This document shows positions 42,499 to 50,625 of a stretch of 64,000 bases of DNA, in pieces (within the stretch, counting starts at the first letter, position 1; each line of letters opens with the position of its first letter). Source of the DNA: JAHCIE01 sp034431435 (lineage in GTDB: Bacteria; Chloroflexota; Anaerolineae; Epilineales; JAHCIE01); NCBI GenBank assembly GCA_034431435.1, contig DAOUDG010000030.1, positions 124,001 to 188,000 of the forward strand, read 5' to 3'. The notes under the pieces were generated by a model. It did not search any database, had not been told where the DNA came from, and worked only from the letters and a program-made list of their open reading frames with translations. The position numbers and the translations under genes are program-made.

Positions 42499-43332
42499 TC
42501 AGGCCGACAGTAGGACGGCGACGCCGACTGCGCCAGGCCCGGCGTGGACGCCGACGCCGGGACCTGTCTCGACCAGGGCAATGTCGCGCCCTGGATAGCT
42601 GGCCTGTAGGCGTCGTTGCACCTCCGCGCCCAACTCCGGCGCGGCCGCGTGGATGACGCCTATTTCAGCCAGAGGCCCCGCCTCGGCCACGATCTGAATC
42701 AGGCGCGCCACGGCCTTGTGGAGCGTGCGCACCCGCTCGCCGACCACGACCTTTGAGTCGTAGATGTCCAGAATCGGCTTGACCTGCAACAGCCCGCCGA
42801 CCCAGGCCTGGGCGGCGTTGACGCGCCCGCCCCGGTAGGCGAACTCCAGGGTATCCAATACGGCCCACAGATGCACGTGGGGAGTAAGGCTCTCGGCCAG
42901 GGTGGCGACCTCGGCAAGGCCCGCCCCGTCACGCGCGGCGCGGGCCGCCGCCACGGCCACCCAGCCTTCGGCGAGCGACAGGTTCGTCGAGTCCACCACT
43001 CGTACCCGGCCAGGGTAATCCTGCGCAGCCAGCCGTGCCGCGTTGTAGATGCCGCTCATGCCGCCGATAACGGTCACGACGACAACGTCGTGGCCGTCCT
43101 GGATGAGCCGCTCGTACTCCACCGCGAAGCGGCCCGGCGCGGGGGCGGAGGTCTGCGGGAGGGTAGCGCTCGTCGCCAGACGCTGATAGAACTGGGCCGC
43201 GCTCAGGTCGACGCGATCCTCGAAGCTCTCCGTCCCAAAGCGGACGATGGCCGGCACGACGGTGATCTGAAGCTCGGCGGCCAGCGCCGGGGGCAGATCG
43301 GCCGCCGAGTCGGTCACGATACGAGTTGACAT
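42499..43332 (-). CDS. DegV-family fatty-acid-binding protein (FakB-like), paralogue
   Basis: A 277-residue protein starting at ATG 43332 (MSTRIVTDSAADLPP); the longer frame has no support. It matches the neighbouring DegV protein along its whole length: TSAPAPGRFAVEYERL, VVTVIGGMSGIYNAARLAAQ and the end VHAGPGAVGVAVLL. Differences cluster in the acyl-pocket region (VTVIGGMSG versus VHVGAGLSG). It lies 65 bases after fakA in the same direction, so the pair and FakA form one transcription unit. Confidence 0.92.
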   Translation of the reverse strand: MSTRIVTDSAADLPPALAAELQITVVPAIVRFGTESFEDRVDLSAAQFYQRLATSATLPQTSAPAPGRFAVEYERLIQDGHDVVVVTVIGGMSGIYNAARLAAQDYPGRVRVVDSTNLSLAEGWVAVAAARAARDGAGLAEVATLAESLTPHVHLWAVLDTLEFAYRGGRVNAAQAWVGGLLQVKPILDIYDSKVVVGERVRTLHKAVARLIQIVAEAGPLAEIGVIHAAAPELGAEVQRRLQASYPGRDIALVETGPGVGVHAGPGAVGVAVLLSA

Positions 43333-43397
43333 CGGCGTGCTATCGCAACCAACCGCGGCTGCCCTGCGAGCCACGGCCCGCCGCCTGCAGGGCGCGC

Positions 43398-45152
43398 TTA
43401 TTCGACCGACATGACATAGAAGTAGTGCGGCTGCCCGCCGGCATGAATCTCGATGCGCAACGTGCCGAAGGGCAGAGTGGCGGCGCGAGTGCGCGCCTCT
43501 TCGGGGGCGAGGATGGCCACGGGCATGCCGTACCGACCGCGCAGTTGCTCGGCCAGCGCATCGGCAAAGGTGCGCGTTGCTTGAGGGGTCCTGTCCTGAC
43601 CATAGTAGAGCGACAAGACCTCGTAGTCGTCGATGCCCAGGCGGGCCAGAACGTCCAGCGTTACAGCCACGTCGCTCTCGCCAGCGGTGACAACATCGTC
43701 GTTCAGGATGCCAAGAACCTGACCTTCCTTGACATCGACACCGTCAATGAGCACGCTACGGACGGCGTACGCCAGCTCCACCGTCTGCACGTGGCTGAGA
43801 GCATCCAGCATCGACTCGAGGTTCTGGGCCAGTTCCTGATCGTGGCGGATAGCGAGCATGGCCGCGATGCCCTGCGGGATGGTTTTGCTCGGCACGACGT
43901 GGACCCGCTTGTCCGTCAGTTCGGGGACCAGTTGCGCCGTCATGATGACGTTCTTGTTGTTGGGCAGCACGATGATGTCATCGGCGGCCACGCTGTTGAT
44001 GGCCTTCAGTACGTCCTGAACGCTGGGGTTCATTGTCTGACCGCCGGCGATCACCTCGCTCGCGCCCATACTGTGGAAGATCTGGTCGAAGCCTGCGCCG
44101 GGAGCCACGGCGACGATGGCGAAGTCGTGGAATGACTGGGGCTGGGCTGGCGCAACGGGCGCGGCAGTCTCCGCCAGTTTCGCCTCGCGACCCTCGCCCA
44201 GTGGGCGCGCCGAGAAGTCCTTGAACTGGCGGTCCATGTTGTCGATCTTGACCTTGACGAGGCTGCCTCGCGCGGTGGCGTAGCTCAGGGCCGCGCCAGG
44301 GTCGGGGGTGTGGATGTGAACCTTGATCATCTCGTCGTCGCCGACGACGACTGCCGAGCTACCGATCTTGAGCATGTCGCTGCGGAACTGGTCGAAGTTG
44401 AGTTGGCCTTCGACGATGAACTCGGTGCAGTAGCCGTAGCCTTCAAGTTCATCCTGGCCGTTGGTGATGAAGTCCATGGTGAATGCCGGTGCGGCCTCCT
44501 GAGGCTCGGCGATTGTCATGCCTGGGACGATGTAGGTAGTCTCGCCGCGCAGGTAGCGGGCCATCCCCTCCAGGAAGTAGTAGTAGCCCTGGCCGCCCGA
44601 GTCGACCACCCCCGCATCGCGGAGCACTTTGAGATATTGCGGGGTGCGTGCCACGGACTCATCGGCGGCCTTGAGGGTCTGCTCCATGACGGACTGGGGC
44701 GTGGCAGTCTCCGGCATGAGCATCGCCGCCTCGCCCGCCTCGCGGGCGACGGTCAGAATCGTGCCCTCGACGGGCTTGGTGACGCCCTGATAGGCGAATA
44801 CCGAGGCCTGGCGCAGGGCCTCGGCCAGGTCGTGGCCGGTGAACTCTTTCTTATCCTTGAGCGCGCTGGCGTAGCCGCGCAGCAGCTGCGATAGGATGAC
44901 GCCCGAATTGCCGCGCGAGCCGAATTGCGCGCCTCGGTAGATGCGCTGAGCGATTTCGCCCGCGTGGTGGCTCTGGTTATGGGCGACCTCATCGTGGGCG
45001 GCGCGCGCCGTCAACAGCATGTTGGTACCGGTATCACCATCGGGCACGGGAAAGACGTTGAGGGCGTTGACGGTCGCGGCGTGCCGCTCGAGCCAGGCCG
45101 TGCCGGCGGCGACCATGCGCCGCAGGTCCTGGCCATCCAGGGTGGCGCTCAT
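43398..45152 (-). CDS. fakA: Fatty acid kinase catalytic subunit FakA (DAK2-domain, YloV-like)
   Basis: A 584-residue protein. NVFPVPDGDTGTNMLLT is the DAK2 nucleotide/metal motif, followed by RGNSGVILSQLLRG. A middle DAK1-like and C-terminal DegV-like domain (IIVLPNNKNVIMTAQLVPEL, VPSKTIPQGIAAMLA) are as in YloV/FakA. With FakB it makes acyl-phosphate from fatty acids and ATP. Its ATG overlaps the stop of the Asp23 gene (ATGA). The order rpmB / asp23 / fakA is conserved in many Gram-positives, though here rpmB is divergent. Confidence 0.93.
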   Translation of the reverse strand: MSATLDGQDLRRMVAAGTAWLERHAATVNALNVFPVPDGDTGTNMLLTARAAHDEVAHNQSHHAGEIAQRIYRGAQFGSRGNSGVILSQLLRGYASALKDKKEFTGHDLAEALRQASVFAYQGVTKPVEGTILTVAREAGEAAMLMPETATPQSVMEQTLKAADESVARTPQYLKVLRDAGVVDSGGQGYYYFLEGMARYLRGETTYIVPGMTIAEPQEAAPAFTMDFITNGQDELEGYGYCTEFIVEGQLNFDQFRSDMLKIGSSAVVVGDDEMIKVHIHTPDPGAALSYATARGSLVKVKIDNMDRQFKDFSARPLGEGREAKLAETAAPVAPAQPQSFHDFAIVAVAPGAGFDQIFHSMGASEVIAGGQTMNPSVQDVLKAINSVAADDIIVLPNNKNVIMTAQLVPELTDKRVHVVPSKTIPQGIAAMLAIRHDQELAQNLESMLDALSHVQTVELAYAVRSVLIDGVDVKEGQVLGILNDDVVTAGESDVAVTLDVLARLGIDDYEVLSLYYGQDRTPQATRTFADALAEQLRGRYGMPVAILAPEEARTRAATLPFGTLRIEIHAGGQPHYFYVMSVE

Positions 45153-45556
45153 CGAGCCCCCTTCTTGCGTGGCTCGGTCATGCGTAGGCCCTGGACGTGG
45201 ACGTTGACGCGGCTGACAGGAATGCCGAGGGACTTCTCGACGCGATACTTGACGGTACGCATGATCTGCTGGGCGACCTCGGAGATGCGCGTGCCATACT
45301 GGATGATGACGTACAGGTCGATGATGAACTGGTCGTTGCTGTGCTGCACGCGAACGCCGCGATGGAGGTCGCGGTTGAGCAACTCGGCAATGCCGCCCCG
45401 CAGATCGGGTGAGGCCATGCCAACGACGCCATACGACTTGACGACGGCGGCGCTCGCCAGGTGCGCCACCGCCGTTGGAGAGATGTCGATGCGGCCGAGG
45501 TCGGTCTGAGTCAGGGATGTGTGAGGCGGCTGAGTAAGCGAGGTATCTTCTGTCAT
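45149..45556 (-). CDS. Asp23/Gls24 family protein (YloU-like)
   Basis: A 135-residue protein. RIDISPTAVAHLASAAVVKSYGVVGMA is the N-terminal signature, then QFIIDLYVIIQYGTRISEVAQQIM and GIPVSRVNVHVQGLR. These small envelope-stress proteins occur beside FakA/YloV and rpmB in many Firmicutes and may be membrane-tethered through partners. It is translationally coupled to fakA (4-base overlap) and divergent from rpmB across 71 bases. Confidence 0.93.
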   Translation of the reverse strand: MTEDTSLTQPPHTSLTQTDLGRIDISPTAVAHLASAAVVKSYGVVGMASPDLRGGIAELLNRDLHRGVRVQHSNDQFIIDLYVIIQYGTRISEVAQQIMRTVKYRVEKSLGIPVSRVNVHVQGLRMTEPRKKGAR

Positions 45557-45573
45557 GGAGCCTTCACTGGAAT

Positions 45574-45602
45574 TTGCCTGTCAAAGCCAGGCAGCCTATA
45601 AT
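45574..45602 (+). promoter_or_regulatory. Promoter of rpmB
   Basis: TTGCCT at 45574-45579 and the perfect -10 TATAAT at 45597-45602, 17 bp apart, 25 bases before the ATG at 45628; GAGGAGG precedes the ATG. Confidence 0.85.
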
Positions 45603-45627
45603 ATCCCGATGTCGAGGAGGTGTGACT

Positions 45628-45810
45628 ATGGCGATCTGTCAGATGTGCGGCAAGAGCCGGCAATACGGCCATAACGTGAGCTTTTCGAAGCGCCGCACGA
45701 ACCGCGACTGGAAGCCGAATGTGCGGCGGGCAACGGTCACCGTCAATGGCTCGGAGAAGCGCATCAACGTGTGCATGAAGTGCTTGAAGACGCTGCGCAA
45801 GACGGCCTGA
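45628..45810 (+). CDS. rpmB: 50S ribosomal protein L28
   Basis: A 60-residue basic protein; ATG 45628 with GAGGAGG is chosen over the frame start at 45574, which lies on the promoter. AICQMCGKSRQYGHNVSFSKRRTNR and RRATVTVNGSEKRINVCMKCLKTL are the L28 body. It has CxxC pairs at both ends (CQMC, CMKC), so it is the zinc-binding form. A strong terminator follows. Confidence 0.96.
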   Translation: MAICQMCGKSRQYGHNVSFSKRRTNRDWKPNVRRATVTVNGSEKRINVCMKCLKTLRKTA

Positions 45811-45836
45811 AGCAAACACAAAAGCCTTTCAGTCTG

Positions 45837-45865
45837 ACCCCCGCTTTCCTTGTGAAAGCGGGGGT
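45837..45865 (+). terminator. Terminator of rpmB
   Basis: A perfect 12-bp stem (45837-45848 with 45854-45865) and 5-base loop. Just after it the sequence is CCGCGTTACT, so the T-run is poor. Confidence 0.75.
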
Positions 45866-45936
45866 CCGCGTTACTATACACACACTTGGCTGACTTCGCA
45901 AATAATGGGACCACGGATGACCGACGACCGCGAAGC

Positions 45937-47106
45937 TCAGCCGCTGGTTGGTGGTCGCTGGTCGGTGGTCGCAATCAGCGCTGGGTTGATGCTGGTTGGG
46001 CGGCCACCGACTACCTGGGTACGCAGCTGCCCGCAGCCGGCCTGTACGTCGATGCCGCGCCGCATGCGTAGTGTGGTGGGGATGCCGCGCGCTGCCAGGG
46101 CATCCCGGAACTGGAGCGAGCGGGCGGGCGTGGGTGTCTTGCCGTCGTAGCCGGCAGTGGGGTTGAGGGGAATCAGGTTGACGTGGACCAGCAGGCCGCG
46201 CAGCAGGTCGGCCAGCCGCTCGGCCTGCTGCGGCGTGTCGTTGACGCCCTGGATGAGCACCCATTCGACCGTCAGGCGGCGGCCCGTCTTGGCGACGTAA
46301 TCGCGGGCGGCGGCGATGATGTCAGCCAGGGCATAGCGGGTGTTGATGGGCACGATGGCGTTGCGAACATCGTCGGTCGCGCCGTGGATGGACAGGGCGA
46401 GGTTGACGGGCAGGTCTTGCTCGGCCAGCCGGCGCATCCCCGGTACGAGGCCGACGGTAGAGATGGTAATGCGTCGCGCCCCCAGGTTGAAGCCGTGGGG
46501 GTCGTGGAGTGTTGCCACAGAGCGCCACACAGCGTTAAAGTTGGCGAGCGGCTCGCCCATGCCCATGTACACAACATTCGTGACCCGCCCGCCCTCGCGG
46601 CGGAGCATGCGCTCGGCGTGCAAGACCTGGGCGACAATCTCGCCGGGGGTCAGGTTGCGCAGCAGGCCCATCTGGCCGGTGGCACAGAAGACGCAGCCCA
46701 TCGCGCAGCCAACCTGCGAGGAGATGCATACGGTATGGCGGCCCGCCCCGCGCGCCATGCCCTCGTCCGCGTCGGCCACGGCGGCCGCCTCGTCCTCATA
46801 GTGCATCAAAACGCTCTCGACCAGCTGGCCGTCCCGCAGCCGAAACAGGAACTTCTGGGCCATACGGTCGGCCGACCACGTCTCGACGACTGGCTCGACC
46901 ATATCGATGACCGCACTCTCGGCCAGCTGGGCGCGCAGGGATTTAGGCAGGCTGGTCATAGCGTCGAAATCGGTGGCAAGCTGGCGGTATAGCCAATCCC
47001 ACACCTGGCGGGCGCGGAAGCGCGGCTCGCCCAGGGAGGCCATGAAGGCTTCCAACTCGGCCGGGCTAAGGTCCAGTAGGCGGGTTCCGTCGTTCGTCAT
47101 GGGCAT
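45937..47106 (-). CDS. rlmN: 23S rRNA/tRNA (adenine-C2) methyltransferase RlmN
   Basis: A 389-residue radical-SAM enzyme that methylates A2503 of 23S rRNA and A37 of tRNA. SSQVGCAMGCVFCATG holds the CxxxCxxC cluster, VVYMGMGEPLANF and ISTVGLVPGM are conserved, and DVQAGCGQLR carries the C-terminal catalytic Cys. ATG 47106 or 47100 is possible; neither has a Shine-Dalgarno. After GCGQLR the protein runs on for about 27 residues (VVGGRPTSINPALIA...), encoded by a repeat-like sequence. A terminator separates it from the membrane peptidase gene upstream. Confidence 0.95.
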   Translation of the reverse strand: MPMTNDGTRLLDLSPAELEAFMASLGEPRFRARQVWDWLYRQLATDFDAMTSLPKSLRAQLAESAVIDMVEPVVETWSADRMAQKFLFRLRDGQLVESVLMHYEDEAAAVADADEGMARGAGRHTVCISSQVGCAMGCVFCATGQMGLLRNLTPGEIVAQVLHAERMLRREGGRVTNVVYMGMGEPLANFNAVWRSVATLHDPHGFNLGARRITISTVGLVPGMRRLAEQDLPVNLALSIHGATDDVRNAIVPINTRYALADIIAAARDYVAKTGRRLTVEWVLIQGVNDTPQQAERLADLLRGLLVHVNLIPLNPTAGYDGKTPTPARSLQFRDALAARGIPTTLRMRRGIDVQAGCGQLRTQVVGGRPTSINPALIATTDQRPPTSG

Positions 47107-47118
47107 GTCCAATAAAGA

Positions 47119-47147
47119 GCGTCGTGGCGCGCTGCGCGCCACGACGC
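47119..47147 (-). terminator. Terminator of the YugP-type gene, just before rlmN
   Basis: A perfect 12-bp stem (47119-47130 with 47136-47147), extendable by one pair. Read on the minus strand it is followed by TCTTTATT. It lies 12 bases before the rlmN start, so rlmN must have readthrough or its own promoter inside the hairpin region. Confidence 0.8.
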
Positions 47148-47167
47148 CTTCCTTTGGCTGGTCACGC

Positions 47168-47863
47168 TCAGCTGCGGCGGCTGGAGCCACCCACGCGCGT
47201 GATCCAGTAGAGCAGGGTCAGCAGCGAGGCGGCCGCCGCGGCGATGTAGGTCCAGGCGGCGGAGGTAAGAACCTCCTTGGCCCCGGCCAGTTCCTGGCCC
47301 GCCAGCAGGCCCGACTGGTCCATCATGCGCATGGCGCGGCGGCTGGCGTCGAACTCGACAGGCAAGGTGATCAGGGAGAAGACAAAGCCCGCGCCGAAGA
47401 GAATCACGCCCAGCCAGGCGAGGGGCGTCATCTGTAGCAGCAAGCCGCCAATGATGATCCAGATGCCGAAGGAACTACCGATGTTGGCGACGGGGACCAG
47501 AGCCGAACGCAGGCGCAGCGCGCCGTAGTTCTCCTTGTCCTGGAGGGCATGGCCCATCTCATGGGCAGCGATGCCCACCGAGGCGACACTAGGCACACCA
47601 TAGACCTGGGGCGACAGGCGTAGCACCTTTGCGCGCGGATCGTAGTGGTCAGACAACATGCCCTGCGACTGCTCGACCTGGATGTTGTTCAGGCCGTTGG
47701 AGTCGAGGAGATAGCGAGCGGCCTGGGAGCCTGTAATGCCGCGCGAGTTGGGTACGTTGCTCCACTTACTGTAGGATGACTTCACCTTCCACTGCGCCCA
47801 CATAGTGAAGGCGAGCGCAGGTAGAATCATGATCAGATAGAGCGGGTCAATACCAAAGCGCAT
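47168..47863 (-). CDS. Membrane zinc metallopeptidase, YugP family
   Basis: A 231-residue membrane protein. The N-terminal helix (LYLIMILPALAFTMWAQ) is followed by the soluble HEMGH site in VASVGIAAHEMGHALQD; further helices (IGSSFGIWIIIGGLLL, LGVILFGAGFVFSLITLP) anchor it, and the third ligand Glu lies in FDASRR..., a family pattern (PVEFDASRRA). The DSNGLNNIQVEQ substrate-side sequence is also typical. Function of YugP-like peptidases is poorly known; membrane protein quality control is possible. Confidence 0.92.
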   Translation of the reverse strand: MRFGIDPLYLIMILPALAFTMWAQWKVKSSYSKWSNVPNSRGITGSQAARYLLDSNGLNNIQVEQSQGMLSDHYDPRAKVLRLSPQVYGVPSVASVGIAAHEMGHALQDKENYGALRLRSALVPVANIGSSFGIWIIIGGLLLQMTPLAWLGVILFGAGFVFSLITLPVEFDASRRAMRMMDQSGLLAGQELAGAKEVLTSAAWTYIAAAAASLLTLLYWITRVGGSSRRS

Positions 47864-47994
47864 CTAACTTCACCTCCATGACTCAACTGCCCCTCAGGGC
47901 GTCATTGCTGCTGTACACTCTTATAGATGCAAGTATACCGAGGAATCGTACCCAGCGCCCCAGTCCCAGCCCCACATTTGGCCGACATAATGGC

Positions 47995-48801
47995 TCACTC
48001 TAGCCCACAGGCGGCGCGCCAGGCTGCGCGCAGGGTGGCAATATCGTCGTAGATAAGATCGGGCGTCAGGCCAGACCTCGCCAGATCGTCGCGGTTATGC
48101 ACGCCGCTCAGCAGGAAGATTGAGCGCAAACCGGCTCGCGCCGCCCCTTCGATGTCGGTGTCCAGGCGGTCACCAACCATGGCCGTTGCCGTCGGGTGCG
48201 TGCCCATGCTGTGGACGGTCTGGGTGAAGATGCCAATTTCGGGCTTGCCAATGATAATGGGTTTCACGTCCGTCGCGGCTTCGAGAAAGGCCAGTAGGGA
48301 GCCGTTGCCGGGGATGATGCCCTCGGCGGAGGGGAAGGTCTTGTCGGCATTGGTGCCGATGAAGCGCGCCCCATCCCGAATGGCGAGGCTGGCCCGCTTG
48401 AGCTTCTCGTAGGTGGCTGTCCAGTCGATACCGACGACGACGTAGTCAGCGGGGCGATCATCGACCAGGACGAAGCCCTTATCCTGGAGAGCGACGCGCA
48501 CCCCGTCCAGGCCGATGGGCAGAATCCGGGCGCCCTGCGGCGCAACCTGGCTGAGATACTCGGCGGTTGCGGCCGAACTAGTCATAATGTTGGCGGCGGG
48601 AACATCGATGCCCATCGTAGCCAGCTTCGCCGCGAACTGGGTCTGGGTCAGGGAGGCGTTGTTGGTCAGCAGGCGATAGGGGATGGCGTGGGCAGTCAGA
48701 TCGGCCAGAAGCTCGCGCGCGCCGGGGATAACGTCCAGGCCGCGATAGAGCACACCGTCCATGTCGAACACGAAGGCCTGGATGGTAGCAAGGTTGAGCA
48801 T
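47995..48801 (-). CDS. HAD-IIA phosphatase (NagD-like)
   Basis: A 268-residue phosphatase. VFDMDGVLYRG is motif I with the nucleophile Asp, YRLLTNNASLT is motif II, and TATAMVGDRLDTDIEGAARAG is motif IV. NagD-type enzymes remove phosphate from nucleotides or sugar phosphates; substrate is not determined. The cap domain (residues 80-180) is of the C2 type. It starts 21 bases after recJ ends, in the same direction, and so probably shares the recJ promoter. Confidence 0.93.
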   Translation of the reverse strand: MLNLATIQAFVFDMDGVLYRGLDVIPGARELLADLTAHAIPYRLLTNNASLTQTQFAAKLATMGIDVPAANIMTSSAATAEYLSQVAPQGARILPIGLDGVRVALQDKGFVLVDDRPADYVVVGIDWTATYEKLKRASLAIRDGARFIGTNADKTFPSAEGIIPGNGSLLAFLEAATDVKPIIIGKPEIGIFTQTVHSMGTHPTATAMVGDRLDTDIEGAARAGLRSIFLLSGVHNRDDLARSGLTPDLIYDDIATLRAAWRAACGLE

Positions 48802-48822
48802 GGGATGTCCTGGGGGTGGCTG

Positions 48823-50538
48823 CTAGTGCGGCATCGCCTGGCCGGGCCGTACGTCGCGCACGTTCAGCTGGAGGTGCGTCGAGCCGTTCCAGCGATTAGC
48901 CTCGACCTGGTAGGCAATATCAACGATGGGCGGAAGATCACCGAGCCTTTCAGCCTGCCGGAAGGCGATGGCTTCGCGGGTGTCGCCCTGGGCGTCGCTG
49001 AGGGTCAGCTTGAGATGGTTGCCGCCCACGATGCGCGCCTCGCGCACGGCCAGGTTCAGGCTGGCCGCGATGGGAGGGCCATTGTGTTGGCCGAAGGGGG
49101 CGAGGCGGTCGAGGGCGGGCAGTACACCCGTCTGGATGTCGGCGAGGGGTACGACAGCGTCGATGGTGAGCGTCGGGACGGGTGGCGAGTCGAGCGCGGT
49201 GTCCACCAGGGCGCGCAGGCGTGTCTCAAGCTCAGCCAGGTGCTCGCTACGGATAGTGAAGCCCGCCGCCGCCTTGTGGCCGCCGTAGCGGACGAAGAGA
49301 TCGCGGCACTCATCGAGCGTCGCCACGGCGTTCACCTGGGGAATGCTCCGCATCGAGCCGCGGCTCGTCTCCTCGCTCAGTTCGAGGACAACCGCAGGGC
49401 GATAGAATTCCTCCATCAGGCGATTGGCGACCAGTCCGACGACGCCCGACGGGTAGTCGGACGAGGCGACGAAAATGAGGCGGCTATCCTGCAACTGGAG
49501 CAGGGCCAGAGGTTGGGCGATGCTCAGGGTCTTCTCCGTGAGGGCCTGCCGCTGACGGTTCTGCTCCTCCAGCTTGGCGGCGAGAGCCTCGGCGCGGTCG
49601 GGGCGCGGCGTCATGAGCAGGTGGTAGCTGGTCATGGCGTGCTCGAGGCGACCGGCGGCATTCAGGCGCGGGCTGATGGTATAGCTCAAGGCGTCGACGC
49701 CAATGTGTCCCGGTTCCAGGCGCGCCGCGCGAAACAGCGCGCGCAGGCCAGCGCGCCGGGTCTGATTGATGACGGGAAGACCGCGCCGCACCAGCAGGCG
49801 GTTCTCCTCGGTCAGTGGGGCCATGTCGGCCACGGTTCCCAGCGCGACGAGGTCAAGGAGATCGTCACTGGTCAACTCACCCCGGCGTCGGCCGAGGGGC
49901 GTGCCCTCATCCACCATGAACAGCGCCTGCGCCAGCTTGTAGGCCAGGCCGACGCCAGCCAGGTTCTTGGTGGGATACGTGCAGCGCGGTTGACGCGGGC
50001 AGATAATGGCGGTGGCGGCGGTGGGCAGCGGCTCGGCTGGCTCGTGGTGGTCGGTGATGATGATGTCGAGGCCGAGACGGCGGCCATGAATGACTTCGGT
50101 ATGGGAACGAATACCGCAGTCGACGGTCACGACGACCTTGAATCCCTCTCGAGCTAACTTTTCGAGCGCCGCCTGATTGACGCCGTAACCTTCCTCAAAG
50201 CGGTCCGGGATGTATGGGCGCACCTCTGCGCCGAGGACGTGCAGGGTATGCACCAGCAGGGCCGTGGCGGTCACGCCGTCCACGTCGTAATCGCCATAGA
50301 CCGCGATTGGCTCGCCCCGGCGGATGGCCTCCCGCAGCCGCCGCACCGCGTCTTGCATGCCGCGCATGGCAAAGGGATTGGTGTCGGTGGCGCCCCCATC
50401 CAGGAAAGCGCGGGCGGTGGGCGGGTCCGTGTAGCCGCGATTGTAGAGCGCCTGGGCGACCAGACGCGGCAGGTCGGGGAAGGCGTCCAGGTACTCGTGG
50501 GGCGCGGGCGGGGCGATCAGCCAATCCTTGTGTTTCAA
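48823..50538 (-). CDS. recJ: Single-stranded-DNA-specific exonuclease RecJ
   Basis: A 571-residue DHH-family exonuclease, normal length. Motif I AVYGDYDVDGVTATALL, motif II VTVDCGIRSHTEV, motif III IITDHHEPAEPL, and the DHHA1 part with VRYGGHKAAAGFTIRSEHL are all present. RecJ degrades single-stranded DNA 5' to 3' in recombination and mismatch repair, and fits with MutL and RecG in the same window. It is divergent from fmt; its promoter overlaps the gap. Confidence 0.97.
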   Translation of the reverse strand: MKHKDWLIAPPAPHEYLDAFPDLPRLVAQALYNRGYTDPPTARAFLDGGATDTNPFAMRGMQDAVRRLREAIRRGEPIAVYGDYDVDGVTATALLVHTLHVLGAEVRPYIPDRFEEGYGVNQAALEKLAREGFKVVVTVDCGIRSHTEVIHGRRLGLDIIITDHHEPAEPLPTAATAIICPRQPRCTYPTKNLAGVGLAYKLAQALFMVDEGTPLGRRRGELTSDDLLDLVALGTVADMAPLTEENRLLVRRGLPVINQTRRAGLRALFRAARLEPGHIGVDALSYTISPRLNAAGRLEHAMTSYHLLMTPRPDRAEALAAKLEEQNRQRQALTEKTLSIAQPLALLQLQDSRLIFVASSDYPSGVVGLVANRLMEEFYRPAVVLELSEETSRGSMRSIPQVNAVATLDECRDLFVRYGGHKAAAGFTIRSEHLAELETRLRALVDTALDSPPVPTLTIDAVVPLADIQTGVLPALDRLAPFGQHNGPPIAASLNLAVREARIVGGNHLKLTLSDAQGDTREAIAFRQAERLGDLPPIVDIAYQVEANRWNGSTHLQLNVRDVRPGQAMPH

Positions 50539-50561
50539 CGGGGCGCTCCTCTGCGTGGGGC

Positions 50562-50590
50562 ATTATAGGCGATTCGGGGTCGCCGGTCTA
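50562..50590 (-). promoter_or_regulatory. Promoter of recJ
   Basis: On the minus strand TAGACC (50590-50585) and the perfect -10 TATAAT (50567-50562), 17 bp apart, 23 bases before the ATG. Confidence 0.6.
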
Positions 50591-50601
50591 GTGCCGCGAT
50601 G

Positions 50602-50610
50602 TGCTACAAT
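50602..50610 (+). promoter_or_regulatory. Extended -10 promoter of fmt
   Basis: TGCTACAAT, 15 bases before the fmt ATG at 50626, with AGGAGGA between, so the leader would be very short. Confidence 0.5.
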
Positions 50611-50625
50611 AGTGCAGGAGGAACC

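Noticed and set aside
48688..50157. Plus-strand open frame of 489 codons
   Set aside because: Antisense to recJ and the HAD gene, both with full motifs.
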